Assembly (NCBI RefSeq): GCF_039812505.1
Contig: NZ_JBDIAQ010000034.1
Coordinates: 1 to 27,801, forward strand
Source of the DNA: Intrasporangium_A sp039812505
Lineage (GTDB): Bacteria; Actinomycetota; Actinomycetes; Actinomycetales; Dermatophilaceae
DNA: 27,801 bases
Reading direction: 5' to 3'
This document shows, in pieces, positions 7,099 through 15,601 of the stretch; within the stretch, counting starts at the first letter, position 1, and each line of letters starts with the position of its first letter. The notes below the pieces were generated by a model. The model ran no database searches. It worked only from the letters and a program-made list of their open reading frames with translations, and was not told the DNA's origin. Position numbers and translations under genes: made by a program.

Positions 7099-10044
7099 AT
7101 GCCCGAGCGGGAACCGGCCGCGCTGGTCGGACGCGAGGAGAGCCTCGCGCTGCTGGTCTCGGCGCTGGCCGAGGCGGGCCGCGGCCATCCGGTGGTGCTG
7201 CTGCTGGCCGGGGAGATGGGGATCGGCAAGACCCGTCTGGTGCACGAGCTGGCCCGCTCCGGGCCGGTGACGGTCCTTTCCGGGGCGTGCCTGCCGATGG
7301 CCGGTGACCCGGTGCCGTTCGCGCCGCTGGTGCAGGGGCTGCGCCGGCTGGGCGGGCACGGCGCGGTACGCCAGCAGCTGGCCCGGTCGCCGGCCCTGGC
7401 CCGACTGCTGCCCGCCGGGTCGGGCGCTGCCGGGCCAGGCTCGGACGAACCGGCCGGCAGCCTCGAGCCCTCCCGGCTCGAGTTGTTCCAGGCGGTGCTG
7501 GACCTGCTGGGCCGGCTGGGTGCGGCCGGGCCGGTGGTGCACGTCGTGGAGGACCTGCACTGGGCCGACGCGGGCACCCTGGACCTGCTGCGCTACCTGG
7601 TGGGCAACCTGAGCAGCGAGCGGGTGCTGCTGCTGGTCACCTACCGGCCCGACCAGCTGCCGGCCGGTAGCGGGCCGGCGGGCTGGGTCGCGCAGGTGGC
7701 CCGGCTGGCCGGGACCCGCCGGGTGCACCTGGACCGGCTGGGCCGGGATGACACGTCCCGGCTGGTGCGGTCGCTGACCGGCGCGCAGCCCGACCCGGAG
7801 GTGCTCGAGTCGGTGTTCGAGCGGTCGGCGGGCAACCCGTTGTTCGTCGAGCACCTGGTGTTGGCGGGGCCGGCGCCCGGGCCGCTGCCGGCCACCCTGG
7901 GTGACCTGCTGGCCGACCGGGTCGCGGCGCTGCCGCGGGCCACCGGCCGGCTGCTGGGCGCGGTGGCCGTGCTGGGCCGCCCGGTCGGTGTCGAGGTCCT
8001 CGCGGGCACCCTCGGCCGGCCCGTGGCCAAGGTCGAGGCGGCGCTTCGGCCCGCCCTGGACCAGCACGTGCTGCGCCTCGACGAGGACCGGGTCCAGGTG
8101 GCGCACCCGGGGTTCGTCGAGGTGGTGTATGCCGCATTGCTGCCCTCCGAGCGGACCCGGCTGCACCGGGGCGCCGCCCTCGCGCTGGAGACCGAACAGG
8201 CGGCCGTCACCGGGACGTCCGACGATCCGGTGCCGGCGGGGGAGCTGGCCCGGCACTGGTTTCACGCCGGGGACCTGCCGCGCGCCCTGCCGGCGGCCGT
8301 GGCGGCCGGGCAGGCCGCCGAGCAGATCTGCGCCCACGGCGACGCGCAGGCCCAGTTCGCCCGGGCGGCCGAGCTGGCCCAGGCCCTGCCGGGCAGCCAC
8401 GATCCGGTCGGGCTGCTGGCCCGGGCGGCGCAGGCCGCGTCACTGGCCGGCGATCACGCGGCGGCGATCCGACTCGGGCAGGACGCGCTGGCACGGGCCA
8501 CCGGCCGGCAGGTGCGGGCCGAGATCAGCGAGCGGCTCGGCACCTCCCACTACCTGGCCGGGCGCGGTGCCGAGGCAGAGCGCTGGTATCGGGCCGCGCT
8601 CGAGCTGCTTGGCCAGGACGAGCCCGGCGAGCTGTCCGCCCGGGTGTACGCCAGCCTGGCGCTGTGCGCCGCGGCATGGTCGCGCCTGGATGAGGCGCAG
8701 GAGTGGGGCACCCGCGGGCTGGCCGCGGCACAGGCTGCCGGGGCCCGGCGCGAGCAAGGACGGTTGCACAACGCGCTCGGCCTGGTCGCCTCCGGTCAGG
8801 GCCGCCACGAAGCCGGGATCGGGCACCTGCGCCAGGCGTTGGCCATGGCGTTGTGCTCCGGCCCGCCCGGGGACGCGGCCACCGCCTACATCAACCTGAG
8901 CCACGTGCTGGGCCTGGCCGGCCGGTACGAGCAGGTCATCGCGACCGGCCGGCAGGGCATCGAGGTGCTGACCCGGTTGGGCCTGTCCCGGCAGGGCGGC
9001 AGCCTGCTGGCGGCCAACACCTGCGAGGCGTTGCTGACCACCGGGCGGCTGCCCGAGGCCGGCGAGCTGTTCGAGCAGGTCATGGGCCTGCACCCACGCG
9101 GGATCACCGCGGCGCCGATGCTGATCCAGGGCGCCCGGCTGGCGTTGGTCACCGGCGACCTGACCCAGGCCTGGCAGCGCTGTGAGCAGGCCAGGTCGCT
9201 GATCGAGGCCGAGCCCGCACCGCCCGATGCGTGGCTGCGCGAGACCTACGAGGTGGCCGCGGCCGTGGAGCTGTGGGCCGGCCGGCCGGCCGCCGCCCAC
9301 GAGCTGGTGCAGGACGGGCTGGCCCTGCTCGCCGACACCGACGAGCAGCGCTTCGCCGCGGTCCTGGCCGCCCTGGGCGTGCGGGCGCTGGCCGACCAGG
9401 GCGAGACCCAGCGGGGCGCGGCCGCACGGCGCGCCCTGGCGCGGGGTCTGGCCCCGCTGCAGCAGGTCGCCGCGGTCTGCCACGGCCGCGCCGAGGACGT
9501 TGCCCTGGGCGCCTGGTTCGCCGCCGAACAGGCCCGGCTGCTCGGCCCCGGCCAGCCCCCGCTGTGGGCCGCCGCCCGCACCGAGTGGGAGCGGCTGGGC
9601 CAGCCGGTGCCGGCCCTGTACGCCGCCTGGCGCGAGGCCGAGGCCCGCCTGGACGCCGGCGCCGACGCGGCCGGGATCGCCACGCTGCGGGCCGCGCACA
9701 CCCAGGCGATCCGGCTCGGCGCCTCACTGATTCGCGACGAGCTGGCCCGGCTCGCCCGCTGGCACCACCTCGACCTGCCTGCCCCGACCCAGCCCGCCCA
9801 CCCCGAGACAGGCGCAGACGGCCCACCCCCCGAGGCGGCGCTGACCGACTACCGGCTGACCCCACGTGAACTCGAGGTGCTGGCCGGGCTCGCTGCCGGG
9901 CACACCAACCGGGAGATCGCCCAAGCCCTGTTCATCAGCGTCAAGACCGCCAGCGTGCACGTGTCCAACATCATCCGCAAGCTCGACGTCACCGGCCGGC
10001 AGGAAGCCGCCCGCGTCGCCCACCGGCTCGGCCTGCACGAGTAG
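7099..10044 (+). CDS. LAL-type regulator: AAA/NTPase domain plus LuxR HTH
   Basis: The 981-residue protein has the large ATP-binding LuxR (LAL) layout. The N-terminus begins LVGREESLALLVSAL; Walker A is GEMGIGKT at residues 38-45, and a Walker B-like VVHVVEDLHWAD lies near 146-157. The middle (about 330-880) is alanine-rich and helical, consistent with TPR-like repeats that sense a ligand or partner. The C-terminus (about 916-981) is a GerE/LuxR helix-turn-helix, with LTPRELEVLAGLAAGHTNREIAQAL followed by SVKTASVHVSNIIRKL. ATG 7099 is the most natural start because homologues begin close to the LVGRE motif, but no good ribosome site precedes it. Such proteins are usually pathway-specific activators; the divergent RTX/FAD operon is the obvious target. 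Confidence 0.85.
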   Translation: MPEREPAALVGREESLALLVSALAEAGRGHPVVLLLAGEMGIGKTRLVHELARSGPVTVLSGACLPMAGDPVPFAPLVQGLRRLGGHGAVRQQLARSPALARLLPAGSGAAGPGSDEPAGSLEPSRLELFQAVLDLLGRLGAAGPVVHVVEDLHWADAGTLDLLRYLVGNLSSERVLLLVTYRPDQLPAGSGPAGWVAQVARLAGTRRVHLDRLGRDDTSRLVRSLTGAQPDPEVLESVFERSAGNPLFVEHLVLAGPAPGPLPATLGDLLADRVAALPRATGRLLGAVAVLGRPVGVEVLAGTLGRPVAKVEAALRPALDQHVLRLDEDRVQVAHPGFVEVVYAALLPSERTRLHRGAALALETEQAAVTGTSDDPVPAGELARHWFHAGDLPRALPAAVAAGQAAEQICAHGDAQAQFARAAELAQALPGSHDPVGLLARAAQAASLAGDHAAAIRLGQDALARATGRQVRAEISERLGTSHYLAGRGAEAERWYRAALELLGQDEPGELSARVYASLALCAAAWSRLDEAQEWGTRGLAAAQAAGARREQGRLHNALGLVASGQGRHEAGIGHLRQALAMALCSGPPGDAATAYINLSHVLGLAGRYEQVIATGRQGIEVLTRLGLSRQGGSLLAANTCEALLTTGRLPEAGELFEQVMGLHPRGITAAPMLIQGARLALVTGDLTQAWQRCEQARSLIEAEPAPPDAWLRETYEVAAAVELWAGRPAAAHELVQDGLALLADTDEQRFAAVLAALGVRALADQGETQRGAAARRALARGLAPLQQVAAVCHGRAEDVALGAWFAAEQARLLGPGQPPLWAAARTEWERLGQPVPALYAAWREAEARLDAGADAAGIATLRAAHTQAIRLGASLIRDELARLARWHHLDLPAPTQPAHPETGADGPPPEAALTDYRLTPRELEVLAGLAAGHTNREIAQALFISVKTASVHVSNIIRKLDVTGRQEAARVAHRLGLHE

Positions 10045-10070
10045 GACCACGCGCAGGCACATCCTGAAGA

Positions 10071-10083
10071 CGGCGGGCCGCCG
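10071..10083. terminator. Short GC dyad between convergent stops
   Basis: CGGCG (10071-10075) and CGCCG (10079-10083) can pair around a 3-base loop between the convergent LAL and glycosyltransferase genes. The stem is short and has no T-run, so a terminator role is only suggested by position. Confidence 0.2.
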
Positions 10084-10084
10084 G

Positions 10085-11209
10085 TCAGGCCTGTAGGTGT
10101 GCCCAGACGGTGTCGGCGTCCGGCATCCGGGTGATCTGCTCGCGCAGGTGCCCTGCCCGGGTCCGGTAGCCCGGCTCGCCGGTCACTCGTGCGAGGGCGG
10201 CGCGGATCGTGTCGATGGCGTAGTCCTGCGGGGCGACGATCACCCCGGCCCCGGCTCGGGCCAGCAACGCGGCGTTCTGCGGCTGGTCGGTGCCGCGCGG
10301 GAGCGCAACCTGCGGCACGCCGTGCACGAGGGCTCCGAGCATCGTGCCGGACCCGCAGTGCGAGACCAGCAGCTCGGCCCGTTCGAGCAGGTGGGTCTGG
10401 GGGACGAACTGGGCCAGCACGACGTTCGCCGGTACCGGCCCGAGCTCGTGCCGTCGCAACGCCCGGCCGGTCGCTGCGACCACGGTGCCGTCGTAGTCCG
10501 CCAGCGCCGCCAGGGCGGTGGCCAGATCCGTCGTGTCGTTCTTGACGGTGCCCAGCGTGAAGTAGGCAAGCGGCGCTGTCTTGCGTAGGGCGGCAGCGAC
10601 CCGGGGCGGGAGCGGGCCGGGTTCGCCGGCGGTGGGGCGCAGCGGCACGGCTCGCGGCCACGGGCGCGGGCCGTCCGGTTGCAGCGCGGGCGGGCAGATG
10701 TCGAGGGCCTGCTCGGCCGCGACGAGGCCCCACAGTCCCGCCTCGCCGATCGCGTCCCCGACCGGGCCGATGAGCTCGGCGTAGGAGGGGAACATCGGCC
10801 CGAACCCGTGCACCACGGCGGGCACCGTAAGACGACGGCTCAGCAGCGGCCCGGCCATCTCGAGGACCTCGTGGACCACCAGGTCGGGATGCCACTGCCG
10901 TGCCATGACGCTCAGGTCGGTCAGCCGGGCCAGGGCCGGGGCGCCGAACAACGCGACCGCCCCGGCCAGCATCTTGCCCTCCTCGGAGCCGGCCGGGTCC
11001 GCCCAGATGGCCTCGTGCACCGACCAGGACGCCGCCCAGGGTGGCCCGACCGGGTGAGCCGGCACGCCCCGGGTGGCCAACGCGTCGACCAGGTCCGGCC
11101 CGGTGGCCACCCGCACCTGGTGCCCAGCGCGGGAGGCTGCCCGTATCAGCGGCAGCATCGGCAGCAGGTGCCCGTACGCCGGGCAGGAGGTGAACAGCAC
11201 CCGAGCCAT
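10085..11209 (-). CDS. GT1-family (macrolide/UGT-like) glycosyltransferase
   Basis: The 374-residue cytosolic enzyme has the GT-B fold pattern of family 1: an N-terminal acceptor domain beginning ARVLFTSCPAYGHLLPMLPLIRAA (2-25, with the catalytic-type His in the GH motif), and a C-terminal nucleotide-sugar domain with FVPQTHLLERAELLVSHCGSGT (about 271-292) and GVPQVALPRGTDQPQNA (about 299-315), the usual UGT donor signature. Family members glycosylate macrolides, flavonoids or other small hydrophobic acceptors for tailoring or self-protection. Start ATG 11209 places the conserved beta strand at the N-terminus; GGAGGG precedes it at unusually short spacing. The gene is convergent with the LAL regulator and may belong functionally with the FAD enzyme. 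Confidence 0.8.
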   Translation of the reverse strand: MARVLFTSCPAYGHLLPMLPLIRAASRAGHQVRVATGPDLVDALATRGVPAHPVGPPWAASWSVHEAIWADPAGSEEGKMLAGAVALFGAPALARLTDLSVMARQWHPDLVVHEVLEMAGPLLSRRLTVPAVVHGFGPMFPSYAELIGPVGDAIGEAGLWGLVAAEQALDICPPALQPDGPRPWPRAVPLRPTAGEPGPLPPRVAAALRKTAPLAYFTLGTVKNDTTDLATALAALADYDGTVVAATGRALRRHELGPVPANVVLAQFVPQTHLLERAELLVSHCGSGTMLGALVHGVPQVALPRGTDQPQNAALLARAGAGVIVAPQDYAIDTIRAALARVTGEPGYRTRAGHLREQITRMPDADTVWAHLQA

Positions 11210-11394
11210 GCCCTCCAGCGTGCCAACGCCACCGCCCGCGGTCCAGTGTCTTGGTGCCGTCCCCGGCTTGGGCGACCGGGCCGCGCGCTCGGGAAACCTT
11301 GAGGTGCGTGGTGATGCACCCGGCCGGCGAGCGGCAGCCCGGAGCTGGTGGGGATCTGCCACCTCGTGGTCACTGGCTCGCCGCTCAACTCCGG

Positions 11395-11574
11395 TTCCAC
11401 GATCCGCCCAACATCCCCGTCGGGACCCCGCAACAGGACCGGATGGTCTCCCTCAGGGCCATCCTTGCGGGGGACACTGTCGAACGGACCAGCGACGAGC
11501 AGCGGATCATCTTCTGCTCGGTCGGGCTCGCCGGAACCGACGTCTACCTGCTCGACCGACTCCTGCACCAGCCA
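11395..11574 (+). pseudogene. C-terminal remnant of an ornithine cyclodeaminase-like gene
   Basis: In one forward frame, residues read PPNIPVGTPQQDRMVSL, then RAILAGDTVERTSDEQRIIF, then CSVGLAGTDVYLLDRLL. This resembles the C-terminal end of ornithine cyclodeaminase/mu-crystallin family proteins (the GRTSDEQ...GLA region). The frame runs open from 11251 to 11682, but the NAD-binding domain and catalytic part are absent, and flanking residues are Pro/Arg-rich as in non-coding GC-rich DNA. I read it as a truncated relic. The stretch 11210-11394 before it shows nothing else I can support. Confidence 0.5.
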
Positions 11575-11626
11575 GCCCACCCGCGGGTCCCCGGCGGGCC
11601 GCCGGCCCGACTCGGCCAGCCTCCGA

Positions 11627-11839
11627 TCACACGCGCGGGATGGCCAGCACGCCGGCGATGCCGCCCTCGACAGGGACGGTGACGCCGTTTACGTAGCCGG
11701 AGTAGTCGCTCACGAGGAAGGCGGCGACGCGGGCGATGTCCTCGGTGGTGCCCAGCCGGCCCGAGGGGATCTGCGAGAAGTAGTCCTCGTCGCTGCCGGG
11801 GAACGAGTCGAGCCACTGCCGGAACGGGGCGGTGTCCAT
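11627..11839 (-). pseudogene. C-terminal remnant of a short-chain dehydrogenase/reductase
   Basis: The 70-residue frame contains IPSGRLGTTEDIARVAAFLV (24-43) and SGYVNGVTVPVEGGIAG (47-63), the typical last 40 residues of classical SDR enzymes (the LGxPEDIA...G..l.vDGG end). The MDTAPFRQWLDSFPG start also fits the substrate-loop region that normally follows the catalytic YxxxK. The Rossmann glycine loop and the Ser-Tyr-Lys triad are missing, since only about a quarter of an SDR is present. It could be a truncated, non-functional gene; no full-length frame continues upstream. Confidence 0.65.
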
Positions 11840-11933
11840 CGACCCTTGTCCCTCAGGTCGAACTGCACTCCGGCCCTTTCGGTGTGCGCCGGTCCGCGAG
11901 AGGTCGCGTGGTCGCGGCCGCGGGACGGGCTGG

Positions 11934-14096
11934 TCAGTCTTCCCCGAGGGCGCGCCGGAGCAGCTCGACCAGGGCGTCGCGCTGCAGCGAGTCGCTGGCG
12001 GCGACCTCGAGGTCGCTCCCGTCCAGGGCGCGGGCCGCGAGGCCCTGTTTGGCGTCGATCAGCTCGGCGATCTTCGAGTCGATCGTGCCGGCGGCCAGGA
12101 TGCGCCACGCGGTGACCGGCTCGTCCTGGCCGATCCGGTGGACCCGGTCGATCGCCTGCTGCTGCTCGGCCGCGGTCCAGGACAGCTCGGCGAGCACGAC
12201 GTTGGACGAGGCGTGCAGGTTCAGCCCGACCCCGGCGGCCAGCAGCGAGCACACCGCCACCGAGACCTCGGGGTCGTTCTGGAAGGCGTCGACCGCGGCC
12301 TGGCGGCGGGTGGTGGTCTGGTCGCCGCGGACCGAGACGGTGCGCAGGCCGGCCTCCTGCAGCACCTGCTCGGCCTCGTCCATGACGTCGATGTGCTTGG
12401 CGAAGAACACCACCTTGCCGACCGAGTGGGACAGCTGGGCGGCATAGTCGGCGGCGAGGCTCGCCTTGCCCTGGCCGATCCGGCGTACGAGGGTGAACAC
12501 GTTGTCGCCCTTGGCGGCCTTGTCGCCCGAGCCGGCCTTGAGCTCGGTGACGGCCACCCGCCGCATGAGCCCGAGGTCGGGCTCGCCGTCGACCTCCGTG
12601 CCCGCACCCTCGGCCAGCAGGGCACGGTAACGCCGGGCGAGGCGGGCTCCGACGGCGCGCTCGGCCGTCCGGATCGAGCGGCCGGCCTCGCCGTCGAGCT
12701 CGACGGTGATGTCGGCGATCCGCTTGTCGGGCAGGTCGCTCGCGACGTCGACCTTGCGCCGGCGCACGATGCCCATGTCGATGACGACCTGCCGGGCCTC
12801 GGGGTAGAAGTCGCGGTCGGCCGGGGTGAGCCCGGTCGCGTCGAGCTGCCGCAGGATCGGGGCGGTCGGCTTGCCGTCCCTGATCCAGCCGAGGAAGCGC
12901 CAGATGGCCCCGAAGTCCTTGATGTCGTTGATCAGCGGGGTGCCGGTGAGGGCGAGCAGGAGCGGGTCGCCGCCGGGTGTGCCCTCGCGGACGTGGTCGG
13001 CCAGGGCGAGCACCTGGCGGGACCGCTGGGACTGGCGGTTCTTGATGAAGTGGGCCTCGTCGACGACCATCGAGTGGAAGCCGAACGTGGACAGCCAGGC
13101 GAAGTGCCGGTCGAGGATCGCGTAGTTGACCACGAACACGTCGGCGAACGCGTCGACGTCCTCGCCGTCGCCGGTGATCACCGTGACCCGTCGCTGGGGG
13201 GTCCACAGCGCCACCTCGCGCGCCCAGTTGATCTTCACCACGTTCGGGACGACCGCGAGCATCGGGTACGCGTTCGCGACCGAGGCGGCCATGACCGACT
13301 GTGCCGTCTTGCCGAGCCCCGGCTCGTCGGCGAGCAGGAAGGTGCGATGTCCCTCGAGGACCGCCTGCAGGAGCCGGGCCTGGTGGACCATGAGCCGGCG
13401 CCCCGGAGGGGAGAACCGGTCGATCGCCGGCTTGGGCGGCAGCTCCATCGAGGCTGCGCCACCACCCGAGCCCTGCTCGAACGCACGGTAGAGCGGCTCG
13501 AGCAGCTCCCAGCGGGCCAGGTTCTGCGGCAGGTAGCTGTCGCGGGTCGCCCGCCCGACGTCCGGCACCAGGAAGGGGTGGGCGCGGGCGCGGATCGGCA
13601 CCGACTGCGGCACGACCTGCTTGGCCGCCAGCTCCGGGGGCAGCACGAGCGCGGCCGGCTCGGGTCGGGAGATCACCAGCTCCTCGGGGGAGAGCTCGGC
13701 GCCCGACTCGACCAGCCAGTCCCGGCGCATCTGCTGGGCGGCCAGGCTCGGCTTGGCGTCGGGGTCGAGCAGCCCGAGCAGGCTGGTGTCCCGTGCCGCG
13801 ATCTGCGCCAGGATCGAGGCGATGCCGTCGAGCCGTTTGAGCAGCTCCTCGCGCACGGCGGGCGGGGTGGTCGTATCGGCCCTGACGCGGGCGCGTTCGG
13901 CCCGCATGAGCAGGGCGATGACCTGGAACCGGGTCCGGTTGGTGGGCGTCGCCCGCCCCTTGGAGGTCACCCGCGCCTCGACCTCGCGTACGCGCCGCGC
14001 GAGGATCGGGATGATCGGGGCGGCCTCGGCACGACGGTGCTCACCCGTGGGCTGGACCGGACGGTCGGCGGTCCGGTGGCGCAGTCGCGTTGGCAT
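11934..14096 (-). CDS. SNF2-family DEAD/DEAH-box helicase-like ATPase
   Basis: The 720-residue protein carries two RecA-like lobes: motif I ADEPGLGKTAQS near residue 255, motif II VVDEAHFIKN near 343, a TGTPLIND motif III near 378, and C-terminal motifs including SLLAAGVGLNLHASS and IDRVHRIGQDEPVTAW near 640-655 (motif VI with its arginines). This is the SNF2 translocase pattern, closest to SMARCAL1/HepA-like single-polypeptide enzymes that act on DNA or nucleoprotein. The N-terminal ~200 residues are helical, charged and unassigned. ATG 14096 has AAGAGGA close upstream. No nuclease or methylase neighbour is present, so a defence role is not indicated. It lies 206 bp downstream of the VIT gene on the same strand. 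Confidence 0.85.
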   Translation of the reverse strand: MPTRLRHRTADRPVQPTGEHRRAEAAPIIPILARRVREVEARVTSKGRATPTNRTRFQVIALLMRAERARVRADTTTPPAVREELLKRLDGIASILAQIAARDTSLLGLLDPDAKPSLAAQQMRRDWLVESGAELSPEELVISRPEPAALVLPPELAAKQVVPQSVPIRARAHPFLVPDVGRATRDSYLPQNLARWELLEPLYRAFEQGSGGGAASMELPPKPAIDRFSPPGRRLMVHQARLLQAVLEGHRTFLLADEPGLGKTAQSVMAASVANAYPMLAVVPNVVKINWAREVALWTPQRRVTVITGDGEDVDAFADVFVVNYAILDRHFAWLSTFGFHSMVVDEAHFIKNRQSQRSRQVLALADHVREGTPGGDPLLLALTGTPLINDIKDFGAIWRFLGWIRDGKPTAPILRQLDATGLTPADRDFYPEARQVVIDMGIVRRRKVDVASDLPDKRIADITVELDGEAGRSIRTAERAVGARLARRYRALLAEGAGTEVDGEPDLGLMRRVAVTELKAGSGDKAAKGDNVFTLVRRIGQGKASLAADYAAQLSHSVGKVVFFAKHIDVMDEAEQVLQEAGLRTVSVRGDQTTTRRQAAVDAFQNDPEVSVAVCSLLAAGVGLNLHASSNVVLAELSWTAAEQQQAIDRVHRIGQDEPVTAWRILAAGTIDSKIAELIDAKQGLAARALDGSDLEVAASDSLQRDALVELLRRALGED

Positions 14097-14302
14097 GTTC
14101 CTCTTCGTGATGCGGTGGCGACGAGGATCGAGATCCTGCCCTGCGCCACGACACGGATCGCAAGGTCCCCGAGCCGACAGCCCAAGGCGGGCGTCCCGGA
14201 GAACACCCCGGAGCCCCGACCCTGGACCGTTGATGCTGGAGACAAGCCTGTGGGAACCGCCCTGCCCCGCTGTGGATCGCAGTACGCCGAGTCTACCGCT
14301 CG

Positions 14303-15043
14303 TCAGGACAGTGTGGTGCCAACCAGTGCGCCGATGGCGTAGGTGATGGCCATGGCGACCAGGCCGCCGCCGATGTTGCGCAGCACCGCCCGCCCGGCCG
14401 GGCTCCGTCCGAGCCGGGCGCTGGCCCACCCGGTGAGCGCGAGCGCGGCGACGACGGCCAGGACGGTCACCCAGGTCCGGACCGCGGCCGGGCTGAAGGC
14501 GATCACGAGCAGCGGCAGCAGCGCGCCGACCGTGAAGGCGGCCATCGACGCCCAGGCCGCGTGCCACGGGTTCGTCAGGTCGTCCGGGTCGATGCCGAGC
14601 TCCACCTCCGCGTGCGCGGTGAGGGCGTCGTGCGCGGTCAGCTCCGCGGCCACCTGCTCGGCGAGGGGACGGCTGATCCCCTTGGCCTCGTACAGCTGGG
14701 TCAGCTCCTCGAGCTCGCCCACGGGGTCCTCGCGCAGCTCCCGGCGCTCGAGGTGGAGCATGGCCCGTTCCGAGTCGCGCTGGGTGCTGACGGAGACGTA
14801 CTCGCCGGCCGCCATCGACAGCGCCCCCGCGGCCGCGGCGGCCACGCCGGCCACGATGATGGCGCCCCGGTCGCTCGTGGCGCCGGCCACCCCCACGACC
14901 ACCCCGGCCGTCGAGACGATGCCGTCGTTGGCGCCGAGCACCGCGGCCCGCAGCCAGTTGAGCCGCGCGCCCAGGCTCTCGCCCTGGGGCTCGGTGTGCG
15001 GGCCGAGGCTCGGTATGCCGCTGTCGGTGCCGCTGTCGGACAT
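14303..15043 (-). CDS. VIT1/CCC1-family iron/manganese transporter
   Basis: The 246-residue membrane protein begins, after a polar ~20-residue lead, with RLNWLRAAVLGANDGIVSTAGVVVGVAGA (about 27-55), the hallmark first helix of the VIT/CCC1 family, followed by a second helix GALSMAAGEYVSVSTQRD (about 73-90). A charged cytosolic segment rich in Glu and His (about 91-155) corresponds to the metal-binding region, then three more membrane helices end the protein. Family members export or sequester Fe2+/Mn2+. ATG 15043 has GGAG five bases upstream. The codon for Ile in SGIPSL near residue 10 is the very rare ATA, caused by a copy of the GTATGCCGC word at 15013-15021. Confidence 0.85.
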   Translation of the reverse strand: MSDSGTDSGIPSLGPHTEPQGESLGARLNWLRAAVLGANDGIVSTAGVVVGVAGATSDRGAIIVAGVAAAAAGALSMAAGEYVSVSTQRDSERAMLHLERRELREDPVGELEELTQLYEAKGISRPLAEQVAAELTAHDALTAHAEVELGIDPDDLTNPWHAAWASMAAFTVGALLPLLVIAFSPAAVRTWVTVLAVVAALALTGWASARLGRSPAGRAVLRNIGGGLVAMAITYAIGALVGTTLS

Positions 15044-15119
15044 CTGCGCTCCGATCGGATGGGTACCCCGATCGTGGCATCCCAGCCGACGCGACGGGCG
15101 GCTATCGGCGCGCTCGCGA

Positions 15120-15503
15120 TCAGGTGGTCGTGCCCGTGTCACCCGTGGCCGGACCGGTGGTGCGGCCCAGGTCCGGCAGGTTCGGCAGCTGGGCGCCGTC
15201 CTGCCGGCCGAAGCCGTGCTGCTGCCCCGGACCGTTCTGCAGGCCCGGGGGCCGTCCCCCTCCCGGGAAGCCGCCCTGGGAGGTGCCGGACGCGCGACCG
15301 CTGCCGCCGAGCGGCACGACCGCGGCGGCCGTGATCGCGCCGGCCGAGACGAGCACGATCGTCACGCCGGCGACGGCGGCCGTGCGTCCCGCGGACCAGC
15401 GCTGCGGGCCGGTGGCGGCGGCCGCCGTGCCGGACGACGAGGCCGGCGGAGCGGCATACCGGTAGGGCTCGGCGGGAGGGGGCACATCCGGACGCTGGCT
15501 CAT
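15120..15503 (-). CDS. Small single-pass membrane protein, Pro-rich inside, Gly/Gln-rich outside
   Basis: The 127-residue product has a Pro/Ala-rich N-terminus (SQRPDVPPPAEPYRYAAPP), one membrane helix at about residues 40-65 (TAAVAGVTIVLVSAGAITAAAVV) and a Gly/Gln/Pro-rich tail (GGFPGGGRPPGLQNGPGQQ) ending in TTGPATGDTGTTT. I recognise no family. It is divergent from the response regulator, and both starts face a pair of phased repeat arrays, so control by that regulator is likely. The Gly/Phe/Gln-rich tail recalls the FGG-rich linker of the GT39 enzyme in the same locus. ATG 15503 is the first start after the repeats. Confidence 0.6.
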   Translation of the reverse strand: MSQRPDVPPPAEPYRYAAPPASSSGTAAAATGPQRWSAGRTAAVAGVTIVLVSAGAITAAAVVPLGGSGRASGTSQGGFPGGGRPPGLQNGPGQQHGFGRQDGAQLPNLPDLGRTTGPATGDTGTTT

Positions 15504-15524
15504 GTCCCGACTGTCCGGTCCGCG

Positions 15525-15553
15525 GCTGTGCCGACGCTGTGGCGCGACTGTCC
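15525..15553 (-). promoter_or_regulatory. Three 11-bp-phased response-regulator half-sites, minus orientation
   Basis: Read on the minus strand, GGACAGT (15553-15547), CCACAGC (15542-15536) and GCACAGC (15531-15525) share the core ACAG and are separated by exactly four bases each, giving an 11-bp period. The last two match the TCACAGC-N4-TCACAGC architecture described for mycobacterial PhoP. They lie 21 bases before the start of the small membrane protein gene. Confidence 0.55.
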
Positions 15554-15572
15554 CGGTCCTGCGGGCTGCAGG

Positions 15573-15601
15573 TGACAGGCGGATCACAGGAGGTGCACAG
15601 G
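15573..15601 (+). promoter_or_regulatory. Three 11-bp-phased response-regulator half-sites, plus orientation
   Basis: TGACAGG (15573-15579), TCACAGG (15584-15590) and GCACAGG (15595-15601) are direct repeats with 4-base spacers and an 11-bp period, ending 43 bases before the response-regulator start. A further ACAGG at 15603-15607 is out of phase. The layout is that of an autoregulatory OmpR/PhoP-family binding site, with one dimer per pair of repeats. Confidence 0.6.

Noticed and set aside
11934..14096. SNF2 helicase as part of an anti-phage system
   Set aside because: No adjacent nuclease, methylase, DUF1998-like or phospholipase-D gene; the neighbours are a metal transporter and gene fragments.
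11832..14342. An 836-residue plus-strand open frame opposite the SNF2 helicase
   Set aside because: It mirrors the helicase codons, has no ribosome site and no motifs; the helicase motifs are unambiguous on the minus strand.
14097..15080. Upstream in-frame extension of the helicase to about 15080
   Set aside because: It runs through the VIT gene in another frame and reads as Arg/Gly/Ala-rich nonsense; ATG 14096 has a good ribosome site.
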